DNA of 64,000 bases from Sphingomonadales bacterium Ga0077531 (GTDB lineage: Bacteria; Pseudomonadota; Alphaproteobacteria; Sphingomonadales; Sphingomonadaceae): NCBI GenBank assembly GCA_001464915.1, contig LNED01000033.1, positions 186,001 through 250,000 of the forward strand. Reading direction: 5' to 3'. Shown piece after piece: positions 44,054-51,866 of the stretch. A program made the translations under genes and the position numbers. Positions within the stretch are counted from its first letter, which is position 1. Every line of letters begins with the position of its first letter. Under the pieces are notes generated by a model, which was given only the letters and a program-made list of their open reading frames with translations, did not search any database and was not told the origin of the DNA.

Positions 44054-45322
44054 TCAATCAAACGCCATTGCTGCTTCGACCTGTGGACGACGAATGGTCG
44101 GTAGTAGCCATTGAAACCAAGCCAACGCCACCAGATACGAACTTGCTGCAAACACGAACAACGGCACAAATCCTAAGCCTGCATCGAGTACCCGGCCCGC
44201 CACGAGAGAGATCGCTACCCCGCCCATATTGCCCATGAACGCGCCAAATGCGGTCACCCTGCCAACCTTGGCATTGGGCACCACGTCAGTGATGGTCGAA
44301 AACAGCGACAGCGAAAAGCCCTGATGCCCGGCCATGACCACGCCGATCATACAGGCGACCGGCCAGAAGGAATCGAGCGCCAGCACCAGCGGTAGCGGGG
44401 CAACCACCAATGCTGATATCAGCATCACGGTTTTGCGGACGCGGTTGACGCTCCACCCGCGTTCGAGCAGCCGGGTCGAAGCCCACCCCGCCAACAGCGC
44501 GCCGAGCCCGGATCCGGCGAAGGCGATCGCCAGCGGCACCGCCAGTTCGAGCGTCGAAAGCCCGAATTCCTTGCGGTAATAATCCGCGAGCCAGAAATTG
44601 ATGAACCACCAGGTCATGTCAGACAGCGCCTTGGCCACAACAATGCCCCAGGTCTGACGGTTGGCGAGGATCGGGCCGTAGCTGTCGGGGCCGCTGATAT
44701 TCTCCGCAACCGCCTCTTCCTCCGTGCGTTGGCGCAATTGCGCGATCCCGCGCGCCAGCCACATCCATGCGATCAGTGATAGAAACCCGCCAATCCCGCC
44801 CGCTACCAGCGCCCCGCGCCACCCGACCGTGAGCGCCAGTGCCGGGATGACAAACGGCATGGCAATCGTGCCGGCGCCCGCCAGCATGGTGGCAAAGCCA
44901 AACGCGAATGAGCGTTTATCAGGTGAGAACAAGGTGGCGACGGTCTTGATCGTAAGCGGAGTTTGCACCGCTTCGGTCATGCCAAGTCCAACGCGCGCGG
45001 CGACCACCTGCCACGTGGTCAGCGCCCAGCCGTGGGCCATCGCAGCGATGCTCCATGCCGAGGCACCGACCTGCATCGAACGGTTCACCCCCAGCCGGTC
45101 GACCAGCCAGCCGGTGAACAGAAACGCAAATGCAGCCGAAAACTGCGTGACCGCCGCCAGATCGCCGAAGTCGCTGTCACTCCAGCCGAAATCGGCCATC
45201 ATGTCAGGCTTGAGAATCGCGATGATCGGGCGGTCCATCGCGTTGAACACCCCTGCCACACACAGCACCGTAAACAGTGACCAGCGCAGCCGGTTCGACA
45301 GGGGCGGGGAGTTTGCGGCCAT
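44054..45322 (-). CDS. MFS transporter, candidate sulfoquinovose importer
   Basis: Inner-membrane major facilitator permease of 422 residues, similar in layout to the anion:cation symporter (hexuronate/ExuT-like) group: helix 1 with FNAMDRPIIAILKPDMMADFGWSDSDFGDL, loop GWLVDRLGVNRSM, RVGLGMTEAVQTP in helix 4, and ALSDMTWWFINFWLADYYRKEFGLS at the start of the second half. Acidic-sugar preference of that group would suit sulfoquinovose, an anionic hexose. ATG 45322 has AGGA nearby; a GTG one codon earlier also exists. It lies 123 bp after the TonB receptor gene on the same strand, separated by a hairpin, and no ABC importer like SmoEFGH is present. The substrate is inferred. Confidence 0.83.
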   Translation of the reverse strand: MAANSPPLSNRLRWSLFTVLCVAGVFNAMDRPIIAILKPDMMADFGWSDSDFGDLAAVTQFSAAFAFLFTGWLVDRLGVNRSMQVGASAWSIAAMAHGWALTTWQVVAARVGLGMTEAVQTPLTIKTVATLFSPDKRSFAFGFATMLAGAGTIAMPFVIPALALTVGWRGALVAGGIGGFLSLIAWMWLARGIAQLRQRTEEEAVAENISGPDSYGPILANRQTWGIVVAKALSDMTWWFINFWLADYYRKEFGLSTLELAVPLAIAFAGSGLGALLAGWASTRLLERGWSVNRVRKTVMLISALVVAPLPLVLALDSFWPVACMIGVVMAGHQGFSLSLFSTITDVVPNAKVGRVTAFGAFMGNMGGVAISLVAGRVLDAGLGFVPLFVFAASSYLVALAWFQWLLPTIRRPQVEAAMAFD

Positions 45323-45387
45323 CACAGGTTCCTAAAGGTCGTCGGCAGGGCAGGGCAAGCGCTCTGCAAAGGGGCGCGCAAATTATG

Positions 45388-45415
45388 AGGGCCGCCGGAT
45401 CGCTCCGACGGCCCT
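45388..45415 (-). terminator. Stem-loop after the sulfoquinovose-locus TonB receptor gene
   Basis: AGGGCCGCCGGA (45388-45399) pairs with TCCGACGGCCCT (45404-45415) with one internal mismatch around a four-base loop TCGC. No long T-run follows in the leftward direction. It resembles in place and strength the hairpin behind the other receptor gene (11770-11796), so it may stabilise the receptor mRNA or give partial termination before the permease gene. Confidence 0.6.
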
Positions 45416-45445
45416 GCTGATTTTATACGATCCGAAGGCGCTCGA

Positions 45446-47797
45446 TCACATCCGAGCGCGCAGGCTGATCCCGACATAGCGATCGGCATCGCGCGGGATC
45501 TGCAACCGCTGTCCGGCCGACACGTTGAGCAGCACATAGCTGTCATCGGTGATGTTGCGGACGTGGAAGGTCACGCGGTAATTATCCGCTGCATCCGACA
45601 GCCCGATCGAGGCATTCCAGATGCCGTAAGCTTCAATCGGGCCAGATTCGCCGAGATCGGAAAACTGACTGCTGGTGTGGCGGTAATCGGTGTTGAAGTA
45701 GACCTGCGCTGCGCCCAGATCAGCCTCATACTCGGCGCCGAGTGTGTAAACGAACTCTGGTGCGAGCGGCAGGCGGGTGCCGTTTCGCGCATCGGGCGCG
45801 TTGGTGGCGGGGTTGGGATTGAACTCCTGGACCTTGGCATCGGCATAGGCGGCGCTGGCGCGGAAGGTCAGCCCGTCAACCGGAGCAAGCACAAAGTCGG
45901 CTTCGAAGCCCGCACTCTGCACTGTGCCCGCATTGGTCAGATTGGAGATGATCGGGCTGTTCGGTTCACTGCCCAAGCGGATGAAGTTATTGGCCTGGAA
46001 ACCATCGTAAGTTACTGTAAAGGCGGCAAGATTTAGCTGTGCCCGGCGATCCCAGAACTGCGACTTGATGCCGATTTCGAAGGCATCGGACAGTTCTTCG
46101 TCAATCGGCACCGCGTTGTTCGGTGCGGTGTGGTTGAAGAACACGTTGAACGCCGGGCCTTTGTAGCCGCGGGTGTAGCTGCCGTAGATCAGCACGTCTT
46201 CAACCGGCTTGAATTCCAGCGCCGCCCGGCCTGACAGATTGCCGTTTGAGGTCGATCCGGCCGATGTGTTGGTGCCGTTACCGCCGCTGGCAATTGTGCC
46301 GCCTGCCGGAGCGCCCGATACGCCCGGCCCGGTGGCGGGAAGGCCGGTGGTGGCATTCACGCCCGGCGCGCGGGTATGCGTGAATTCGAGATCATCCCAA
46401 GTGTAACGCAAGCCCCCGGTGACAGCGAATTGATCGGAGAAGCGGTAGGTCGCTTGCCCGAACAGCGCGAAGTTCTTTGACGTGACATCGCTGAACGAGG
46501 TCGCGGTCGGGAACAGGGTGTTGACCGTATCGGCGACGTTGCACGGGGTTGCCCCGCTAGCGGCGACCGGCAGGGTCGATGTCGCGCAGGTGATGTTATT
46601 GCGGGTGAACACCTGCTCGTTATCCGATTGCCACGCAAAGGCGCCGACCTGATAGAAGAACGGGGCACTCTGATCCGATGCGATCCGCGTTTCGATGGAG
46701 TATTGTTCAGTGCGGACTACGCCATTGTCGTGCAGCTCGCCGACGGTCGTCGGCGGCGTGCCCGGCAAGATCACGGCACGCGGCAGGAAATCGCCTTCGC
46801 GGATTTCTTCGTTGAACCAGTTGCGATAGCCGAGGATCACGCTGAGCGTGTGGGTTTCGCCGAGGCCGAAATCGCCCGATCCGGTCAGGCTCCACTGCTT
46901 GTCGCGGGTTTCGGTGACGAGGTTGTGGTTGACGAAGCGCTGGTCTTCGCCCTGCGCCGAACCGCCAGGTAGGCCGAGTTCGGCATCAAGCACCGCGCCG
47001 CGGCTGACCCCGGTAACATCGGCGCAGCAATCATCATTGGCGCGGAAATAATCAGCGATGAAGCGCAGGTCGGTCGTGCCGCTCGAAAAATCGAGGATCC
47101 CGCGCGCGCCGTAATGTTCGTAGCCGTTGACGTCTTCGTTGCGACCGCCGTTGATGTTGGTGATGTTGCCATCAAAGCTGCCGTAGAAGCCGGTGACGCG
47201 GGCGGTAAGATTTTCGCTCAATGGCCCGGCGATTGCGGCACGCAGGCGATATTCGTTGCCTTCGAACCAGTCGGCACGGGCTTCAGCTTCGAGCGTGTCG
47301 CTGCCGCCCTTCGAGACGATGTTGACCAGACCTGCCGAGGCGTTCTTGCCGAACAGCGTGCCTTGCGGGCCGCGCAGCACTTCGAGCCGCTCGATATCGA
47401 CCAGATCGATAAATGCCTGACCCGAACGCGACAGCACCACGCCATCGACAACGGTAGACACACTGGGTTCGGCCGCGACTGAAAAGGTGATGGTGCCGAC
47501 ACCGCGCATCACGATTGCGCTATTGGCGCTGGTAGTGCCCTTGCGGAAGGTGACCGAGGGGACGACCTGGCTGATATTCTCAAGCGAAGTGACGCCCGCT
47601 TGATCCAACCGTTCACCTGAAACCGCAGTGATCGCGATCGGCACGTCCTGCACATTTTCTTCGATTTTCTGTGCAGTTACGATGATTTCTTCGACCTGCG
47701 CCAACGCGGGGGCGGCAGACATCAGCGCCAATGTGCTGGCGGAAACGGCGAGCGCCTTAATCGTGAAACGGCGCGCAATTGTGGTGTTGGCTGACAT
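45446..47797 (-). CDS. TonB-dependent outer-membrane receptor, sulfoquinovose locus
   Basis: Outer-membrane active transporter of 783 residues. The signal peptide ends at PALAQV (about residue 34), directly followed by the TonB box EEIIVTAQKIEENVQDVPIA, and the plug domain (LENISQVVPSVTFRKG, RGVGTITFSVAAEPSVSTVVDGV, IERLEVLRGPQGTLFGKNASAGLVNIV). The barrel follows. ATG 47797 with GGGAGAG eight bases upstream is chosen over the longer open frame. The gene is divergent from the GH31 sulfoquinovosidase gene across 150 bp. Known sulfoquinovose loci mostly rely on porins plus ABC or MFS importers, so a dedicated receptor suggests uptake of a larger glycoside such as sulfoquinovosylglycerol or its acylated form. 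Substrate inferred. Confidence 0.92.
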   Translation of the reverse strand: MSANTTIARRFTIKALAVSASTLALMSAAPALAQVEEIIVTAQKIEENVQDVPIAITAVSGERLDQAGVTSLENISQVVPSVTFRKGTTSANSAIVMRGVGTITFSVAAEPSVSTVVDGVVLSRSGQAFIDLVDIERLEVLRGPQGTLFGKNASAGLVNIVSKGGSDTLEAEARADWFEGNEYRLRAAIAGPLSENLTARVTGFYGSFDGNITNINGGRNEDVNGYEHYGARGILDFSSGTTDLRFIADYFRANDDCCADVTGVSRGAVLDAELGLPGGSAQGEDQRFVNHNLVTETRDKQWSLTGSGDFGLGETHTLSVILGYRNWFNEEIREGDFLPRAVILPGTPPTTVGELHDNGVVRTEQYSIETRIASDQSAPFFYQVGAFAWQSDNEQVFTRNNITCATSTLPVAASGATPCNVADTVNTLFPTATSFSDVTSKNFALFGQATYRFSDQFAVTGGLRYTWDDLEFTHTRAPGVNATTGLPATGPGVSGAPAGGTIASGGNGTNTSAGSTSNGNLSGRAALEFKPVEDVLIYGSYTRGYKGPAFNVFFNHTAPNNAVPIDEELSDAFEIGIKSQFWDRRAQLNLAAFTVTYDGFQANNFIRLGSEPNSPIISNLTNAGTVQSAGFEADFVLAPVDGLTFRASAAYADAKVQEFNPNPATNAPDARNGTRLPLAPEFVYTLGAEYEADLGAAQVYFNTDYRHTSSQFSDLGESGPIEAYGIWNASIGLSDAADNYRVTFHVRNITDDSYVLLNVSAGQRLQIPRDADRYVGISLRARM

Positions 47798-47898
47798 GGT
47801 ATTTCTCTCCCCTGCGTCGTGATCAACTCGTTTGACGATCGCTAAGATCATCGTACTTGCGGTCGATCTTTCAGCGTTCGGGTTGCGCTTTCTGCCAC

Positions 47899-47923
47899 TG
47901 TATGTCAAGCGGTGTCACATACA
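47899..47923. promoter_or_regulatory. Inverted repeat and shared motif between the TonB receptor and sulfoquinovosidase genes
   Basis: TGTATGT (47899-47905) and ACATACA (47917-47923) form perfect seven-base arms around an 11-base centre, and the segment 47903-47917 is the TGTCAAGCGGTGTCA motif that recurs at 43995. It lies 25 bp before the GH31 start and is a likely operator for the LacI protein encoded at 49945. The rest of the 150-bp divergent region shows no clear promoter to me. Confidence 0.55.
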
Positions 47924-47947
47924 GGCGATGGGGAGAGTGTTGCACAT

Positions 47948-49948
47948 ATGTTGCAGTTGGCGGCCACAAAAGACGGGTTCGACCTGACCGTTGGCGGGCG
48001 CTGCATTCTCAGTCAGCGTCCGGATTGTCCGGCGGTTTCTGTGGCTTGCGGTGATCCGCAGGTGACGATGGTGCGCGGCAATTTCAGGATGAGTGACAAT
48101 GCGCGGCCCGCGCCGCCGCTTAGACAGTGCAACATGGCGGCCGATGCAGAGTTCCTGCTGTCGAGCAGCGATGGTGCGGCGCAGGCAGCCGTTCGTCTTG
48201 ATGGCGCGCGCCTGACAGTGGCGGCTCTTACCCAGCATGATCGGATCACGCTGGATTTCGTGCTGGGCGCGGACGATGTGCTGTGGGGCGGCGGGGAGCA
48301 GATGAGCTATCTTGCGCTCAATGGTCGCCGCTTTCCGATCTGGACGAGCGAACCGGGGGTCGGGCGCGAGCCGAGCACACCGCTGACCGACATGGCAAGC
48401 GCTGATGGATCATTTGCAGGCGGCGATTATTGGACGACCAATTATCCCGAGCCGACCCTGCTGTGTTCGGCAGGCTGGGCGCTGTCGCTCGCCAATGCCG
48501 ACTATTGCGAACTTGATGCGACGCAAGCTGGACGGCTGCGGGTGCATGTGTGGTCGGGTGCGGTGGCGATCGACCTGTTCGAGGGTGCGCCTGCCGAACT
48601 GACCCGCCAACTGGGCGCGCGCTTTGGCGAACGTCAGAAGCTACCAGAATGGGCGCTCGGGTGCGCGGTGGTTGGCCTCAAGGACGGCATCCGCAGTTTC
48701 GATCGACTTGAAGCGTTGATTGATGCCGGTGCGGCGGTGTCTGGTCTGTGGTGCGAGGATTGGGTCGGCATCCGCCAGACGAGCTTTGGCCGCCGGTTGT
48801 TCTGGGACTGGCAGTGGAATGCGGATCGCTACCCCGAACTGCCCGCGCGAATCGCAGCCTTGAAAGCACGCGGCATCCGTTTTCTGGGCTATGTGAACCC
48901 CTATCTCGCAGTCGATGGTCCGCTCTATCCCGAGGCCGCAGCGCAAGGGTTCTTCGCCCGGCGTCTCGACAGTGACACCCCTTACCTCGTCGATTTCGGC
49001 GAGTTTGAAGCGGGTGTTGTGGACTTCACCAACCCTGCCGCTGCGGCATGGTTCGCCGAGGAAGTCATCGGCAAACGGATGCTCGACTTCGGGCTCGATG
49101 GCTGGATGGCCGATTTCGGTGAATATCTGCCGGTTGATCTGCGCCTGCACGATGGCGATCCGATGCAGGAGCACAACCGCTGGCCGGTGCGCTGGGCCGA
49201 GGTCAATGCCCGTGCGGTCGCATCACGCGGGCGGACGGGCGATGTGCTGTGGTTCATGCGGGCAGGCCACACCGGGGTGCAGGCCCATTGCCCGTTGTTG
49301 TGGGCGGGTGATCAGTCGGTCGATTTCAGCCGCCATGATGGCATAGGCACGGTGATCACCGCGGCGCTCTCATCGGGGCTGGTGGGCAATGCCTTCAGCC
49401 ACTCGGACGTTGGCGGTTACACCAGTCTGTTCGACAATGTGCGCAGCGCCGAACTGTTGCTGCGCTGGTACGAGCTCGCCGCGTTCAGCCCGGTGATGCG
49501 CACGCATGAGGGTAATCGCCCGGACGATAATCTCCAGATAGACTCCAGCGCCGAATTGATCGCCGGGTTCGTCCGCTGGAGCCGCATCCACGCGCTGCTG
49601 GCGCCTTATGTCCAACACCTAGTGGATGAGGCGCATTGGGCGGGATTGCCTGCACAGCGTGCGTTGCTTTTGCATTACCCGGACGACCGCGAAACCTTCA
49701 CGATTCAGGATCAGTTCCTCTATGGGGCAGACATGATGGTGGCACCGATAGTCGCAGCAGGCGCAACAGGTCGCAGGGTCTACCTGCCGGGTGATCCTGC
49801 GAAGGTTTGGCGCCATGTCTGGAGCGGCGCGGACTTCTCCCCCGGCTGGCACGACGTTCCCGCACCAATCGGCGAGCCGCCAGTATTTTACAGTCCGCAA
49901 AGCCAGTTCGCCGGGCAGTTTGCCAGCCTTGCCGAGGTAACCGCATGA
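47948..49948 (+). CDS. yihQ: GH31 sulfoquinovosidase (YihQ/SmoI type, KERWY signature)
   Basis: Retaining alpha-glycosidase that releases sulfoquinovose from its glycosides such as sulfoquinovosylglycerol. The catalytic nucleophile is D389 in GWMADFGEYLP and the acid/base is D455 in LWAGDQSVD. The sulfonate pocket that separates sulfoquinovosidases from ordinary GH31 glucosidases is complete: E270 and R283/W286 in the block EDWVGIRQTSFGRRLFW, Y491 in SDVGGYTSLF, and K245 in VVGLKDG, giving the KERWY variant of the QQRWY motif. MRTHEGNRPDDN also matches YihQ. No signal peptide is seen, so it acts in the cytoplasm. ATG 47948 has GGGGAGAG ten bases upstream; a GTG at 47912 is less likely. The stop overlaps the lacI start. 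Confidence 0.92.
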   Translation: MLQLAATKDGFDLTVGGRCILSQRPDCPAVSVACGDPQVTMVRGNFRMSDNARPAPPLRQCNMAADAEFLLSSSDGAAQAAVRLDGARLTVAALTQHDRITLDFVLGADDVLWGGGEQMSYLALNGRRFPIWTSEPGVGREPSTPLTDMASADGSFAGGDYWTTNYPEPTLLCSAGWALSLANADYCELDATQAGRLRVHVWSGAVAIDLFEGAPAELTRQLGARFGERQKLPEWALGCAVVGLKDGIRSFDRLEALIDAGAAVSGLWCEDWVGIRQTSFGRRLFWDWQWNADRYPELPARIAALKARGIRFLGYVNPYLAVDGPLYPEAAAQGFFARRLDSDTPYLVDFGEFEAGVVDFTNPAAAAWFAEEVIGKRMLDFGLDGWMADFGEYLPVDLRLHDGDPMQEHNRWPVRWAEVNARAVASRGRTGDVLWFMRAGHTGVQAHCPLLWAGDQSVDFSRHDGIGTVITAALSSGLVGNAFSHSDVGGYTSLFDNVRSAELLLRWYELAAFSPVMRTHEGNRPDDNLQIDSSAELIAGFVRWSRIHALLAPYVQHLVDEAHWAGLPAQRALLLHYPDDRETFTIQDQFLYGADMMVAPIVAAGATGRRVYLPGDPAKVWRHVWSGADFSPGWHDVPAPIGEPPVFYSPQSQFAGQFASLAEVTA

Positions 49949-50952
49949 GCCGCGCCAATATCAAGGACGTCGCTGCGCGTGCAGGGGTGGCGGTAAAAAC
50001 CGTCAGCCGGGTGCTCAACGGCCATCCCTATGTCAGCGCCGAATTGCGCGCCAAGGTCGAGCAGGCGATGGCCGATCTTGACTACCGCCCCAGCATCGCA
50101 GCGCGCATCCTGTCGGGTGCGAAGTCCAATCAGGTCGCTCTGATATACGATAATCACAGCCCCTATTACATGTTCCAGATCCAGAAGGGCTGCTGGGAAG
50201 TGTGCCACGAAAACGGCATCCGCTTGCTCGCACAGCCGGTCGATGTCGCCGATCCGCGCGTCGGAGACCAAGTGCGCGGGTTGGTAAGCGAGACCCATGT
50301 CGATGGCATCATCCTATCCTCCCCCGTCACCGATTGCGATCCGGTGCTGCGCGCGTTGGAGACGATGGACGTGCCCTTCGTGCGGATCTCTCCGGGGACC
50401 AACCATGCGCTGACCAGCTCGGTGTTCATGGACGATGCGCAAGCCGCCGACGACATGACCACCCACCTTATCAACGCCGGGCACCGCCGGATCGGCTTTA
50501 TCCGGGGGCACGCCAATCACATGGCATCGGACGACCGCTTGTTCGGTTACCGCCGCGCGCTCGACCGGGTCGGCATTCCGTTTGAGCCGCAATTGGTGGC
50601 GGACGGCGAGTTTGATTTCGATTCCGGTGTGGCTGGCGCGCGGGTGCTGCTCGATCTGCCCGAACGTCCGACTGCGATCTTCGCGTCGAACGACGATATG
50701 GCGGCGGGCGTGCTGGCCGTGGCGCATGATCGCGGGATTGTTGTGCCTACTGAGCTTTCGGTAGCGGGCTTCGATGATACCACGCTGGCGCGCACCGTCT
50801 GGCCGCCGCTCACCACCATTCGCCAGCCAATGGCTGACCTTGCGCGCACCGCTGCGCAAATCCTGATTGCAGGCGGGGATATTACCCACAAACGCCTGCC
50901 CCATGAACTTGTGGAGCGCGCCTCGGTCGCTCCCCCGCAAAGGAAAATCTGA
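49945..50952 (+). CDS. LacI family transcriptional regulator, sulfoquinovose locus
   Basis: Repressor-type regulator of 335 residues with a clear helix-turn-helix (NIKDVAARAGVAVKTVSRVLNGHPYV), hinge helix (RPSIAARILSG) and sugar-binding effector domain (VDGIILSSPVTD, AGHRRIGFIRG, AIFASNDDMAAGVL, SVAGFDDTTLARTVWPPLTTIRQP). ATG 49945 overlaps the GH31 stop (ATGA), and its own stop overlaps the aldo-keto reductase start, so four genes are translationally coupled. It probably responds to sulfoquinovose, its glycerol glycoside or a pathway intermediate, and probably binds the inverted repeat at 47899 and the related motif at 43995. Sulfoquinovose loci of other bacteria use DeoR- or GntR-type regulators too, so the LacI type here is not diagnostic. 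Confidence 0.9.
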   Translation: MSRANIKDVAARAGVAVKTVSRVLNGHPYVSAELRAKVEQAMADLDYRPSIAARILSGAKSNQVALIYDNHSPYYMFQIQKGCWEVCHENGIRLLAQPVDVADPRVGDQVRGLVSETHVDGIILSSPVTDCDPVLRALETMDVPFVRISPGTNHALTSSVFMDDAQAADDMTTHLINAGHRRIGFIRGHANHMASDDRLFGYRRALDRVGIPFEPQLVADGEFDFDSGVAGARVLLDLPERPTAIFASNDDMAAGVLAVAHDRGIVVPTELSVAGFDDTTLARTVWPPLTTIRQPMADLARTAAQILIAGGDITHKRLPHELVERASVAPPQRKI

Positions 50953-51866
50953 TGAGTGAACTGCCCCTACCGCCCACCACGCGCCATCTGGGCGCGAGCG
51001 GGATTGCCGTCTCGCCCATCGCCTGGGGGATGTGGCGGCTGGCAGAGGATGGCCGCACTGCCGCCGATGCTGCGCGGTTGGTGCACGCGGCGCTGGATGC
51101 CGGGATCACCTTTCTCGACACCGCCGACATCTATGGCTTTGACGGCAGCGGAGGCTTTGGCGATGCCGAGGCGCTGCTGGGCGAAGTGCTCGCCGCCGAA
51201 CCCGGATTGCGCGCCCGCATGGTGCTGGCGACCAAGGGCGGGATCATGCCGCCGCTGCCTTATGATCAGAGCGCGGACTATCTGCGTAGCGCGATTGAAG
51301 CGTCGCTGAGCCGGCTGAAGGTAGATTCGGTTGACCTGTGGCAGATCCACAGGCCCGATATCCTCGCCCACCCGCAGGAAGTGGCCCGCGTGCTCGATGA
51401 TGCGGTGGCTTCGGGCAAGGTGCGCAGCCTTGGCGTTTCGAACTTCACGCAGGCCCAGACCGCCGCGCTGAACCACTTCCTTGGAAACAAGCTAGTCAGC
51501 ACGCAGCCGGAGATCAGCCCGCTGCGGATTGATTGCTTCGAAAACGGCGAGCTCGATCAGGCGATGATGCTGGGCCTGACCCCGCTAGCGTGGTCGCCGC
51601 TGGGCGGCGGGCGCGTGGCTGCACCCGAGAGCGCTCGCGACAAGGCCGTGGCTGCTGCTCTGGATGTCGTAGCCGAGGCGCAAGGCGTGTCGCGTACCGT
51701 GGCCGCCTATAGCTGGCTGATGGCGCACCCGGCCGGGATCATCCCGATTATCGGCTCGCAAAACCCGGAGCGCATCGCGGAGGGCGCGGCTGCGCTCACG
51801 GTGCGCTGGACGCGGACGGATTGGTACGCGGTGCTGGTCGCCGCGCGTGGAGAGAGGCTTCCCTGA
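50952..51866 (+). CDS. smoB: Aldo-keto reductase, SmoB-like 6-oxo-glucose reductase
   Basis: TIM-barrel NAD(P)H-dependent reductase of 304 residues. The catalytic tetrad is visible: Asp and Tyr in FLDTADIYGF, Lys in LATKGG, His in WQIHRPD; the cofactor-binding C-terminal part has IPIIGSQNPERI. In the oxidative sulfoquinovose pathway the product of C-S cleavage, 6-oxo-glucose (6-dehydroglucose), is reduced to glucose by SmoB, an aldo-keto reductase, and the gene order SQase, regulator, reductase, monooxygenase fits that role. It overlaps its neighbours on both sides by a few bases. An unrelated aldehyde or sugar substrate cannot be ruled out from sequence alone. Confidence 0.82.
   Translation: MSELPLPPTTRHLGASGIAVSPIAWGMWRLAEDGRTAADAARLVHAALDAGITFLDTADIYGFDGSGGFGDAEALLGEVLAAEPGLRARMVLATKGGIMPPLPYDQSADYLRSAIEASLSRLKVDSVDLWQIHRPDILAHPQEVARVLDDAVASGKVRSLGVSNFTQAQTAALNHFLGNKLVSTQPEISPLRIDCFENGELDQAMMLGLTPLAWSPLGGGRVAAPESARDKAVAAALDVVAEAQGVSRTVAAYSWLMAHPAGIIPIIGSQNPERIAEGAAALTVRWTRTDWYAVLVAARGERLP

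Noticed and set aside
47948..49948. Reading the GH31 protein as an ordinary alpha-glucosidase in a maltose locus
   Set aside because: The sulfonate-binding residues are all present and the neighbours are a desulfonating monooxygenase and sulfite dehydrogenase, not maltodextrin enzymes.
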